From Bromus sterilis (Eukaryota; Streptophyta; Magnoliopsida; Poales; Poaceae), in the NCBI GenBank assembly GCA_950022295.1, contig OX465597.1, positions 64,467,016 through 64,531,015 of the forward strand: a stretch of DNA of 64,000 bases, written 5' to 3'. Made by a program: the position numbers and the translations under genes. Of this stretch, positions 22,748 through 32,866 are shown piece by piece. Position 1 is the first letter of the stretch. Each line of letters starts with the position of its first letter. The notes below the pieces were generated by a model. The model did not search any database. It worked only from the letters and a program-made list of their open reading frames with translations, and was not told the DNA's origin.

Positions 22748-22962
22748 TATTTATAGCACAAACCCAAGGGCACGCAGAAGCCCAGACAACGGCAGAAATT
22801 AATTCAAAGACGAAGCATGCCGGGCGATTCGAATCCCGAGACAAAGATGCCTTCACACGGGCGGCACTGTGCGCTGGACGCGTCAAATCTTGCGCGTTTT
22901 CAATGTGCGCATCGGTAACTCAACAGGTGGCAGCAGCACGTCACAAAGGCCATCATTATGAC
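22748..22962 (-). promoter_or_regulatory. Promoter of the antisense gene in D
   Basis: On the minus strand: block 1 GTCATAATGATGGCC (22962-22948), block 2 with ATGCG...ATTGAAAACGCGC (22915-22883), then TATAAATA (22755-22748), and the ATG at 22673. The same three blocks occur in E at 14891-15106 with spacings that differ by fewer than ten bases. This is the arrangement of an RNA polymerase II promoter separate from the LTR promoter and pointing the other way. Confidence 0.6.
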
Positions 22963-23157
22963 CGGTCATGAAGACATGAGGGTTCGCAGACAGAGCATCT
23001 TTGACGGTCCTCCAGCAAGGAGATCGTTATCCTTACCAAGAAGAGGTAAATTAAGGTGGCAGCACAAAAGACAGTACAGCCTGCAAGCACCGTTTTTACT
23101 GACTCAAATACATTTTTCAAATATATTTAACTCCCATCGGGAGCGTATCCACCCATG

Positions 23158-23330
23158 AGAGTCTCGGGTGCTCCCTCACCTAGAAGAAAAAGACGTGCTC
23201 GAGTGATTACTCGCACCCATAAGAGTCTCGGGTGCTCCCTCACCTAGAAGAAAAAGACGTGCTCGAGTGATTACTCGCACCCATGAGAGTTTCGGGTGCT
23301 CCCTCACCACGACACAAGATAAGCAGACCT
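23158..23330 (+). repeat. 64-bp tandem array in element D
   Basis: Units start at 23158 and 23222 (64 bases each) with a partial third at 23286 and another partial copy near 23360-23413. Each has AGAGTCTCGGGTGCTCCCTC and a GTGCTCGAGTGATTACTCGC segment that contains an inverted CGAGTGATTACTCG palindrome. E has a related 80-bp repeat at 14501-14640. The array lies upstream of the antisense gene's promoter and before the 3' LTR. Confidence 0.88.
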
Positions 23331-23413
23331 GCACTCGCCAGATTGTACGGTCCCAGAGATCGGGTGCTCCCTCACCCCGAGAGCGAAGGCGATACTCGAG
23401 TGATTACTCGCAG

Positions 23414-24053
23414 AACTCTGAATACCCGAACACTCGAAGACCTCCCGAGCCAATAATCCTCTACATTACTCCTCGCCTGAGCACTCGACAAAGCTCCGCG
23501 AGTGACCGCTAAATCAGTTCACTTGATTGTTTATTCCAAGTGGGTGCATTACTAATTAGGCTCCGCGCCTCGATAAAAAACACATATTACTGGAACACGA
23601 TACACTGTGCCCAGATGGCGCGCAAGCTTAGCGCGTAGGTAAGACCCTGCTGCGCAAATCGGCCGGGCTGGGACTTGCCGCAGAGCAATTTCACTCCCAA
23701 TCTTTTCCATGCGCTTGCATGATAGAAAAAGCCGGGCGGACGCGCCTAGGCTACGAACCTTACTCGCGGCAATTGATCACTGTAAGACCTGCAGCGGCAT
23801 GACTTTTGCTCGACACTAGTGTTCCAAGCTCATGTCGAGGGACGTGAGTTTGATTAGGCTACTGCGGTATTTTCCACTAGCACAATTTACCAAGGCTCGA
23901 CCAGTCGACTCCTTGGGCCCTTTCAGCTTAGCAATCCCTCGAAACAGGTTTTTTCATGGCCCTAGACTGCCAGCGACCCGCGGTTGAACTGTGCATACGT
24001 CGAAATTACGCAAGAATGGACTTGAGTCCCTGAGCTACTCTTCGAGTCCCCCT
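23414..24053 (+). other. D pre-LTR non-coding region
   Basis: About 640 bases without coding signal between the 64-bp array and the polypurine tract. It matches the corresponding part of E (about 13800-14400, reversed) in short blocks such as GCGCAAGCTTAGCGCGTAGGTAA. Probably U3-proximal leader sequence of the family. Confidence 0.55.
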
Positions 24054-24069
24054 GGCACTCGGGGGCTAC
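24054..24069 (+). promoter_or_regulatory. Polypurine tract of element D
   Basis: GGCACTCGGGGGCTAC (with a few flanking bases) directly precedes the 3' LTR start TGACGAGG at 24070. The same core recurs in every unit of the 69-bp array and in E's tract. Confidence 0.8.
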
Positions 24070-24516
24070 TGACGAGGGGGTGACCCCACGACTCCTATGG
24101 ATGGGCCTACCCGGCGTACCCGAAGACAGAAGGCCCACAAAGAGGTCGCCTGGGCTCAACCTTGGCCCACTAGTGGCACCGACGTAGGAGTCCGCGACTC
24201 GTAAGGAAGGTGCAGACCTGCCGTGCGGTACAAGATTAGGGTTAGGAAACTTCATCTGTAATCCAAGACGGGTTCCCCGAGACCTAGCCTAGTATATAAG
24301 GGCTGGGAGGGGAGACGTCGAGATCAACCAATACACGATCTGTAACCCTAGCATTGTGCGCACTAGCCTTGGCCTTCCCTGTAATCGCATCTCCAAGCAA
24401 TAATATCGAGCAGGAACGTCTCCTCCTGTTAGCCGACGATCTATCGTCCAACCTGTGGCTCTCATGACTAACCCAGGGTCCCTGACCATGGGATTTGCCG
24501 GGGTTGATCCCCGTCA
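24070..24516 (+). repeat. 3' LTR of element D
   Basis: 447 bases, TGACGAGG to CCGTCA, followed by the GGCAC duplication. TATA box at 24293-24300. It is the same length as the 5' LTR, with about 13 substitutions by eye, which would suit an insertion on the order of a million years old if a grass LTR rate near 1.3e-8 per site per year is assumed. Confidence 0.93.
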
Positions 24517-24598
24517 GGCACTTTCTGTTTGTTCCTCTTTGCTCCCTCTTCCAGTTTCAGTAGTTCTTCAGCGTTTCTGAGCTGGTGCTTCTTGCGAC

Positions 24599-25189
24599 AT
24601 GGCTCACTGAGGTCGTGGCCGGCGAGGTCATGGTGGTCGTACGCCTCGCTCGTCCTGTCGTGGGCGTGGCGGTACGACTGCGGCATCCTCCTCGTCCTCT
24701 AAGAGGGAGGGTGTTTGGCGTTATGATTTTCTGCTTTGCATTCTTGGTCCATCTCCTAGCCGGATCCATCTTCCTTTTTATTTTCCTTCTATTGTTTCCG
24801 AGATCAATCTGAGGGGCCTTTGGATCCGTATTCAAGGGTGCCCTCGTTCTCCAGTGTGGATAGATCTTGAGGTTGACAACTCCTTCTTGGTTTTCTTGGG
24901 GCCTGGTTGGAGGTCTTTTTCTCGCCGACTGAACTTGTGTGCTCGAGATAGCCTTTGCTGTCGGTTTGATGGTGAAGACACTCTCACCGTTCGTGCTTTT
25001 GATGCTGGTGGCAATCGTCTGGATCCGTACTGGGAGAACACAAGCAGCGACAGCTCTAGCGGTTCGAGGGGTACTTCGACTTCTTCTCCTGTGGCTTCAT
25101 CTTCTGCCGACTCCTCGGCTGGTGGTCCTTTCTCTTCTAGTTCTAAGGAGGGGTCGGACATCAAGTCGCCGAGCAAGCGGGTGTGCTGA
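24599..25189 (+). pseudogene. Antisense B3-like protein of element E, one early stop
   Basis: The frame starts at ATG 24599 and ends at TGA 25189. A TGA at codon 4 (24608-24610) is the only interruption; it is one change from CGA, as expected from methylated-CpG decay. The protein aligns with that of D throughout: an Arg/Gly-rich start (GRGRRGHGGR), WRYDFLL, RIHLPFYF, FLGPGW..F, DSLCCRF, VRAFDAGGNR and a Ser-rich tail ending KSPSKRVC. A later in-frame start could bypass the stop only by losing the basic N-terminus. D separates it from its promoter at 14891-15106. Together with D it shows that the gene is a family trait and not a chance frame. Confidence 0.7.
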
Positions 25190-26119
25190 TAGGCAAGGTC
25201 ACCAGGCTCAGGAAGGCATCGCGTGGCACTTTGCAGACTTAGGCTTACTTTGTCTGTGATGATGCTCGTCAAGATGTGGGCCAAAGTGCCAATTATCTCA
25301 GCATGGGCACACATGTAGAAGTCATAATTCCTTGGGTTGATTTGTCTTGTAGTCCTTTTGATAGCTGTTCAAGTCCCTTACCTTGTAAACTTTGATATGT
25401 AGCGGAAAACGTTGTACTGATGTATCTCTGATAAAAACGTCCTTCGAGTGCTTGACCTTGTAGTGAAAAACTGTCTTTGAGTGCTTGGCCTTGTAATGAA
25501 TCTGTTTCTGTAATAGACCTATCTTCGAGTGCTTGGCCTTGTAAAGAGATAAATAATATCGTGTGCGCGATAGAGCTCCCGATAGTAGCCCCCGAGGCTA
25601 TGCTCGATTTGCAGAGTCGGGCATAGGCTTGAACCGGCCCGTTTTAAGTTTTCTCAGCTGTTCTGGATAAACAAACTCATCGGGTGCGCGGCAGCGCTCC
25701 CGATGGGAGTAGCCCCCGGGTCTTTAGGTGATCACTTGTGATCGGGTGAAGACTTAAGAAATTATCTTGCTTTGGTGTCTGTCTTGGATCCTCGTGATGA
25801 GCCTGATTTTTTTCTAAGAAAGGTGAAGGGTTGCTTCTCTTGTCATCGCCGTGATGCTTTGGCAATGCAGCCATGGGATGCCTTGGGGGTTGTGCTTGAG
25901 TCCTCTGCGTGTTTTTAGGTGCGGCTGTGGGTAAAGAGATTTTATGGGGAGCGCTTGTTGTTAGATCCCTGAGTCCTTAGGTTTATTTCGTCGCATAAGC
26001 GAAAAAAGCGTCTCCCGGGGAGGGTTTGTGCTCGATCCCCCGAGTGTTTTGAGTCGGTCCGTCACGTAAGCAAGAAAGCATCTCTCGAGGGGGGGAGTCT
26101 GTGCTCGACTTGGCTCACT
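25190..26119 (-). other. E internal spacer with degraded tandem repeat
   Basis: Downstream of the antisense gene. Short strings GTGCTTGGCCTTGTA recur at 25440-25550. A CTCCCGATGGGAGTAGCCCCCG string near 25697-25718 matches D at 21340-21490 reversed. At about 25930-26115 two to three imperfect repeats with CTCCCCGGGAG and CCCCCGAGTGTTTT correspond to D's 69-bp array. Beyond about 26120 the sequence is no longer E. Confidence 0.6.
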
Positions 26120-26573
26120 TACGACATCCCTGTAGTTGTTTGTGTGTGTTCAACCTAAGTATGAGGCAAAAACCGATATATTGCATTTTTATTCGAGTTC
26201 ATCCTTTTTTTCCTTTCATTTTAAATGCCGATGATTAAAACCGTTCTGACACAATGTGACATCGAGGGAGAGCGTGCAACTACCCTTGTGATATGTACAA
26301 GTACGGAACTTGTGCATCCTACTTGGGTAGCTGCCACGATCCCCCCTGGTTCGCTTATGTGTTCAATCTAAATATGAGGCACTAATTGGAATTGTATCAT
26401 CCCATATTCGTTTTTGTTAATTTGTTAGTTAGTATAAATTTTTCTGAGCAGAAGGAATGTAGTGACATATGCTAGAATCATTTTCCTACTTTTAATCATT
26501 ACTTTTTCTATTTGAGTTCATTTGTTTTTCCTTTTGTTTTAAATGCCCAATTTTTGAATTATGAACACATAAA

Positions 26574-27720
26574 ATGGCTGACGACGATAGAATCCCCGAG
26601 TGCGACTATTGTGGCGATGACTCGGGTCGGTGCGACAAGTTGCCAGAGTTGGATGGGGAGGAAGAAAGATACTTCTCCATCACGCTTAGGGAAGGCTTCG
26701 AATTTCAAACGGTATGAAACTTCATCGACATCTTCTTATTTAAGCATGCTTCACTTACTTTTTGTTTTGACGTGTATTTTTTTAATAATCAACTAGCACA
26801 TCCCTTGCTACGCAAGACCTCATGTTTGTGACTTTGTCAAAATCGATGAGTGACGTGAGAATGCCAAAAAAGATGTCAATATTAAGACGAAAGATGGTAT
26901 AACTGTAAAGGTCGAGGTCTTTAATGAACCAAATAGCACATATTTTGATTTTTCAAATTGGTATGCACTATGCAAGGCATATGCATTAGAGAATGATATG
27001 CAAATAACATTTGATCTTGGACTTCGTCGTCGAGATGGTCAAACATTTGTATCTCCACGTTAAGGACATTTGGATGCTAGTGGACGACATTAAGCTGGTT
27101 CTATCTCCACGTGAGTTCTTAAACAACTTTGACTTCTTTACTTTCTTATTTTCTTGCTTCCTAAGTTGACAACTTATTTATAATTGTTAGTTTATCTCCA
27201 AGCTCCAAAATAAGTTCAGAAGATGTTTGATAATACTTTTCATAATGGTGGATTTGGCCTGACAATTGATGAACAAGATGATTTCATCAATGTTCTTAAA
27301 GGTGTTCCTTCGTTTGTGAACTTGAATAATATTGGCGAACCTTATACACCATATGTTCCATTTGTTGTCAAGTTGTTCCCAGGACATGTAAAAGATAATA
27401 TCATTGTAAGATTTTTTACTATTCTATCACACTAGTCCATTTTCAGAAATCTTTTGACCTAACATTAAGTATAATGTATTACTAAGTATTTTACTCGTAT
27501 GTTTTCAATAGAGAATCCCGGCAGCATGTACGCCTAAGTGGATGCCTCCTCAAGGTGAGCTTACAGTTGTTTCTGCACGGGCATGGAATGTCCTCTTCAG
27601 CATTGTCTACTCCACTGAAGCTGGAGATGATGGCTGCGTAAGAATAAGAGGATGGAAAAGGATAGTGAATGGGATGAACATCAAACATGGAGAAAAGTTG
27701 TTCTCCATATTACATAATGT
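26574..27720 (+). pseudogene. B3-like accessory gene of CACTA remnant J
   Basis: Exon-like pieces are 26574-26710 (MADDDRIPECDYCGDD start, then a GT donor), about 26796-27062 (CYARPHVCDFVKI, VFNEPNSTYFDF, NWYALCKAY), about 27200-27405, and about 27512-27718 (a WNVLFSIVYS strand, RGWKRIVNGMNIKHGEKLF). The GW...N.K.GEKL pattern is B3-like and seems to occur twice. I recall such proteins as common annotations in Triticeae genomes near CACTA elements, from memory only. Breaks: TGA soon after DFVKIDE, TAA near 27061. Function unknown; a DNA-binding accessory role is inference. Confidence 0.55.
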
Positions 27721-28069
27721 AATGTGGGGTGTCTTTTGGTTTTTTTTTCATTTCACCTTGTGGTCGTGATCAGTAGGTTGGTTCGTAGTTGTTGTTAAAC
27801 ATTATGTTGTTGGATATTAGCGAAGTTAAACTAGGAAAAGTTGACCTTTGTGTTCGATATTAACCTTTGTGTTTGATATTATGATCATGTGATAATATAT
27901 ATGAGATGATCGATTTAGACTATTGTCTGTGTATGAGATATTGAGGTGTGTATGTCTATAAATTGATGATTCTATTGTGTGCATTATACTATGAAACTTG
28001 TACAAACAAATATGAGTAAATAGGCAGAAAAGGAAAAAAAATCAAAAATATTACTAGTAGCTCCTGACA

Positions 28070-28248
28070 GAGGCAGGCGCTGCCGCTATATCTATTAGTA
28101 GCGCCCAATCCAGGAGGCGCTACTGCTAACCCTACGTAGCAGTAGTGGTTGCCAGTGCGCGTTTCTGCTACAAGTTAGTTGTAGCGCGCCGTGGGGCGCT
28201 ACTAATAAGCCAAAATGGGGCGCTACTACTAGCCTTTCTCCTAGTAGT
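28070..28248 (+). repeat. CACTA subterminal repeats and terminus of J
   Basis: Many copies of a GGCGCTACTACTA-type motif in both directions, ending in TTTCTCCTAGTAGT. In CACTA elements such subterminal repeats bind the transposase. Confidence 0.75.
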
Positions 28249-28650
28249 ATTCGGGGGTTTCGCGTCACGGGGAATATATAGGCGAAGGGGGGCAGCCAGG
28301 GAGGCCACCAGGAGTCCAGGCGCCCCCCTGCCGCGGCCAGAACCTAGGCCGCGCCAGGTTGCCGCCTGGGTCCCTGGTGGTGGCCCCCCTGGACCTCCTT
28401 CGGGGTTCCAAAATCTTCCGTTGGGCTGATTTTTTATCCGATTTTCCTGAATTTTTGGACCACGTTTAATATGGGGGAAACCTGGAATAGAAAAACAGCA
28501 AAAAAACAGGAACTAGCACCGTGGTTCACTGAGTTAATAGGTTAGTCCAAATATGATCAAAAGTGTATGAAAGTGTATCTAGATCATAGCAATGTCACAC
28601 AAAACATGCATGGAGCAAGTAGAAATTATCGATACGTTTGGGACGTATCA
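28249..28650 (-). repeat. LTR A fragment A3
   Basis: Reverse complement of the first about 400 bases of LTR A: it ends at 28650 with the family terminus and includes the GC-rich block at 28310-28390. Its inner end at 28249 meets the CACTA terminus of J. The rest of the LTR is not found left of J, so a deletion accompanied or followed the insertion. To its right E's gag resumes at 28651. Confidence 0.8.
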
Positions 28651-29485
28651 ATGCTTCCTGTTTTACCTTTGGTGGTCGTCCTTCTTGGATCATGCAGACT
28701 CGTCCATGGGACGGCGTGTATTGTTCTTCTGAGTTGTGCGCTGGTGTCTGCGCTGTCTCTAGAGCCCGTTTGGCTTTGCATTTCTTTTCTTTCCTGAGCC
28801 TGTCGGAGAGTTCGGTGAACAAGCGACAACTCCTCAAGGTGTGGCTTGATCTGATGCGTCCCTAATCGTCCTCGAAGCAATGGATTGTGCACGGCATGTC
28901 CTGTTGTTCATGGGCTGTGAGTTTGTTGGAACTGACGTGCCTTCTTCTTCTTGCGATGCGAAACGACTGCGAGTGTGGTCTTCTGAACGGGAGTGGAATC
29001 TCGGATCGAGCTCGATTGCATCGTTGATCGAGTAGTTGCGAATCATCTTAGCGAATTCGTCCGGTCTTCGGTCAGGGTCGTAGTACTCGCCGGATTGAGT
29101 TTTGGAAACCTCCTCAGTTGCTCGGGTGGAGGCGGGTGCTCGGGCGGTTGTAGGTGCTGTTGCGCCGGGCAGCGGTTGTTCGAGTGAGACTTCGATTTCG
29201 ACTTCTTGTTCTTGCTTCGCGATTGGTCCTGCGGCGGAGGCTTGTGCTTTCCCTCTGCGTCGTCTAGTCTTTCTTCGCTGGGCGCGACTTTGATATTCTC
29301 CAAAGGATTGAACTTGGCGCAGTCGCCGTCCGAGTGATCTTGGAGGTGCGATGGAGAGGCTTGCGATGAACCTGAGTTCTTCGAGTGGATTGGATCTTGC
29401 TCGAGTCCTCGAGTTACATTTTGCTGATGACGGGACTTCCGAGATCGTGATTCCAACCTGCATAGTCCCCACGGTCGGCGCGAAT
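28651..29485 (-). pseudogene. gag: gag of element E
   Basis: The minus strand encodes QVGITISEVPSSA near the primer-binding site, GEYYDPDRRPDEF, a CTIHCFEDD segment and MIQEGRPP, matching D's gag piece by piece. A TAG at 28864-28862 follows FEDD at exactly the same place as in D. The frame shifts once between the PDEF and CTIHC segments. As in D, no capsid-type domain is seen. The gene is cut at 28651 by LTR fragment A3. Primer-binding-site sequence (TTCGCGCCGACCGTGGGG on the minus strand, about 29467-29484) directly precedes it. Confidence 0.75.
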
Positions 29486-29936
29486 TGACGAGGATTGACC
29501 TCGGCAAATCCCATGGTTGGGAACCCTGGGTTAGATCGTAGAAGAGATGTGCAGGTTGGCGATACTCGTCGGCTAACAGGAGAAAGCACTTCCTGGTCGA
29601 TTGTATTATAATGGAGGCGATTACAATGGAGATCCAGGCGAGATTACTCGGGACCAGAGGTGTAGCTATGATATTCGACGCCCTAGACGTCCCCTCTCCC
29701 AACCTTTATATAATAGGCTGGGTTGCAAGGATTCCGTCCAGGTTTACAGAGAGGGTTTCCTAATCTATCTTCATTCTTGGACGCTAAGTCGCGGTTTCCA
29801 TGATTGTCGAGGACTCCTTATGGCGGTTGCCTCGAGTGGGCCATGTGTGGGTCGGTTGAGGCTTTCAGCGGGCCCTCTAGCTTGATACGCACCACGTACC
29901 CTCATCTATAAGAGTCGTGGGGTCACCCCCTAGTCA
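29486..29936 (-). repeat. 5' LTR of element E
   Basis: 451 bases; on the minus strand from TGACTAGGGGGTGACCCC to CCTCGTCA, with TATATAAAG at plus 29704-29712. GATCA follows at 29937-29941 as the target duplication. Length differs from the 3' LTR by a small duplication there. Confidence 0.9.
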
Positions 29937-30113
29937 GATCAACTTTAACAAACTCCACCTTGAGACAAATTCCACCTTATAGAATGAACAAGCAACTCCT
30001 TCCTGAACAAACAAAAGAAACACCTTTGGCGCCAAACAACCACTAGGGCTAAGCAGTTATACCAACTAAGTCTGAGCAAAGCTCAAACTTAGCAACATGA
30101 CCAAGTTTTTTCA

Positions 30114-32866
30114 TCATATCAGCAGGATTATCATGAGAACTAACCTGTTGCATACCTTCATTTTACCTTGAGCAACAATGTCTCGAATATAATGGTACTT
30201 GAGATCAATGTGCTTGGTCCTCTCACGGAACATTTGATCCTTAGTTAAGTATATGGCACTTTGATTGTCACAAAACATATTCATGCAAGTAGTATCTCCA
30301 CAAAGCTCAGCATATAAACCTTTCAACCAAACTGAATCCCTGCAAGCTTCAGCAATAGCCATGTATTCAGCTTTAGTACTTGATTGAGAAACAACTGGCT
30401 GCAATGTTGTCTTCCAACTCACGACATATCCTCCAATGGTGAACACATATCCGTTGAGGGATCTACTCTTATCCAAATCACTAGAAGCAAAATCTGAATC
30501 CACAGCCAACGAGTCCCTCACCAGTCCTACCAAACTTCAAATAAGCACCTGAAGTTCCCCGAAGATACCTGAAAATCCACTGAACAACTTTCTAATGTTC
30601 TTTTCCAGAATTAGCCATGAATCTACTAACCAAGATCATAGCAAATGATAAATTAGGACGAGATAAAACCATGGCATACATCAAAGAATCGGCAACACTA
30701 GAATATGGAACTCTTGACATGTACTCATAATCCTCATCATCACTAGGACAATCAGAAGATGATAACTTAAAGTGAAGAGCAATGGGCATGTTAACAGATT
30801 TAGCATAATGCATATTAAAATGACCAAGGACCTTCTCAATGTAACTCTGCTGACTAAGAAATAGCAAACCAGATTCTCTGTCTCTGGAAATTTTCATACC
30901 CAAAATCTTCTTAGCAGCACCAAGATCCTTCATATTAAATTCACTGCTCAGTTGTGCCTTCAAAGCATTAACCTGTTTCTTTCTCTTGGAAGAAATCAAC
31001 ATATCATCAACATCTAACAGCAAGTATGTAGGTGATCCATCAACAAACTTGATATAAACACAACTATCAAAGTCAGACCTCTTGAAATCATTCAATGTCA
31101 TAAATGAATCAAACCTCTTATACCACTGTCCTGGAGACTGTTTCAAACCATATAAGGACTTCTTCAACTTGCACACAAAAGCTTCTTTACCATGCTCTAT
31201 GAAGACTTCATGTTGCTCCATATATATCTCCTCATGAAGCTCTCCATGCAGAAAAGCATTTTTCACATCTAACTGCTCAAGCTCAATATTATGTATAGCA
31301 ACAATACCAAAGAAAGTACGAATAGAACTATGCTTTACAATTGGAGAGAACACATCATTATAAGCAACACCTGGAATTTGACTGAAGCCCTTTGCAACTA
31401 ACCTTTCCTTATACCTGGGAGGTTCACTGGGAGATAAACCTTCCTTATTTTTGAAGATCCATTTGCAGTGAACGACCTTCTTCTATTTTGGCAAGCGCAC
31501 AATATCCCATGTGCCAGTTTTATCAAGTGACCGCATCTCTTCTTGCATAGCATAAATCTACTTCTCGCGGTCACCCGAAACAATAGCCTCAGTGTACGTG
31601 GACGGATCATGATTATTCTCCACCTGTTCTGCACAACTAAAAGCATAATGAACAATGTCACACTCCTCAACGAGGCGTTTGGGGTGCAGCAGTGTTCCTC
31701 TTTGGTATGTCAGCTGCAATAGTCCGAGTTTGTTGCTGCAAAACAGGTGGTGAGTGTTGCACAACAATATTATCATGAACATCATTATCATGTGCAACAT
31801 CATTATCAACAATTTCGTTTTCGTCCTTATCAAGGAGCTCCACCCGAACACCAATCTCATGTTGCTCTTCATCAGAAGAATCTGACAAAGTATCTATGGA
31901 AGAACTGTGAACAAACATAATAGATTCATTGAAAACTACATTCCTTCTCACCATAACCTTTTGTGTTTCAGGGTTCCATAACTTACGTGCTTTTACTCCC
32001 GAACCATAACCAAGAAAAACACACTTAACAGATGTAGGCTCTAACTTTCCATTATCAACGTGAGCATATGCAGTGCAACCAAAAATTCTCAACTGTGAAA
32101 AATTAGCAGGCGTACCATACCATACCTCAATGGGAGTTTTATTATCAAGCGAAATGGCTGGAGATCTATTGATCAAGTAGCAGGCAGTGGAGGCCGCTTC
32201 AACCCAAAAATGTTTGCTCATGCACACATTGGACAACATGCATCGTGCCTTTGAGATGATGGTCCTGTTCATGCGCTCCTCCACACCATTCTGTTGAGGA
32301 GTGTATGGGATGGTGTGGTGCCAGACAATGCCCAAATTCCTTCAATAATTCCCAAAATCTTTGGAGCAAAACTCCATGCCATTGTCAGTACGAAGAAATT
32401 TAACTTTCCTTTCAGTTTGCCTTTCTACCATAATCTTCCAATCCTTAAAACCATTAAAAGCATCGTACTTATGTTTTAGAATATAAGGCCATACTTTTCT
32501 AGAGTAATCATCAATAATTGTAAGCATATAACGAGCACCACCAAGAGAGAGTTTACGGGAAGGACCCCACAAATCAGCATGTACATAATCAAGTATAGCT
32601 TTCGTGGTATGAACAGAAGCATTGAAGTTTACCCTCTTGTGCTTACCAAACACGCAATGCTCACATAACTCCATACTATCCATCTTGCATCCCTTCAGAA
32701 GTTCTCTCTTCATCAACTCTGCCATGCCAAGTTTAGTCATATGCCCAAGGCGCATATGCCATATATTAGTATTATCAGATTTTTCATTAGTAACAGCAGC
32801 AACAATAGCATTGATAGTGCTTCCTCTAAAAGCATATAATTTTGCAAAATTCATATCGCCTATCAT
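30114..32866 (-). pseudogene. pol: pol of copia element G
   Basis: GAG-pre-integrase has WHMRLGHM and CEHCVFGKHKR (a zinc-binding HHCC set). Integrase keeps DLWGP, RTDNGMEF and QQNGVEERMNRT, so its acidic triad is visible. RT has QLDVKNAFLHGEL and SLYGLKQSP, but the YVDD box reads DVDD (first Asp codon at 31012-31014). RNase H shows SRSLNGYVF, SSTKAEYMA and CDNQSAIYL. Breaks include a stop between 32342 and 32336, a frame change near 31670, TAG codons near 31558 and 31486, and a frame change between 30592 and 30533. Non-functional; the copia assignment is firm. Confidence 0.92.

Larger units (their letters stand above)
15133..24516 (+). mobile_element. Tat-type gypsy element D, full length, decayed
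   Basis: Both LTRs are 447 bases (15133-15579 and 24070-24516), flanked by a perfect GGCAC duplication (15128-15132 and 24517-24521). By eye they differ at about 13 positions. Order inside: primer-binding site (15581-15597), gag remnant, protease-RT-RNase H-integrase (to 20583), a 69-bp tandem array (20664-21145), an antisense B3-like gene (22673-22047, minus strand) with its own promoter, a 64-bp array (23158-23330), and the polypurine tract (24054-24069). The pol type (GLKNAGATYQR, YVDDIVIK), the arrays and the antisense frame between pol and 3' LTR all fit the Tat lineage. gag-pol has many stops, so this copy cannot move on its own. Confidence 0.93.
26120..28248 (+). mobile_element. CACTA remnant J with B3-like gene
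   Basis: The right end reads GCCTTTCTCCTAGTAGT, i.e. ACTACTAGGAGAAAGGC on the minus strand, a CACTA terminus lacking its last base at the junction with LTR fragment A3. It is preceded by dense subterminal repeats GGCGCTACTACT and reversed GTAGCGCC (28070-28248). The coding part (26574-27720) carries a gene of the kind found in Triticeae CACTA elements. The left end is missing and the border with E near 26120 is approximate. No transposase remains. Confidence 0.7.
13303..29936 (-). mobile_element. Tat-type gypsy element E, containing D and other insertions
   Basis: LTRs at 13303-13777 and 29486-29936 are flanked by a perfect GATCA target duplication (13298-13302 and 29937-29941). Orientation is minus: the primer-binding site and gag lie next to the right LTR and the polypurine tract next to the left LTR. 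Remaining internal parts in element order are gag (29485-28651), a degraded tandem repeat (about 26115-25930), an antisense B3-like frame on the plus strand (24599-25189), its promoter region (14891-15106), a second tandem repeat (14501-14640) and the polypurine tract (13778-13797). Element D is inserted at 15133-24516. The pol region is gone, replaced by CACTA remnant J and LTR fragment A3. E itself is inserted in the 3' LTR of copia G. Confidence 0.9.
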
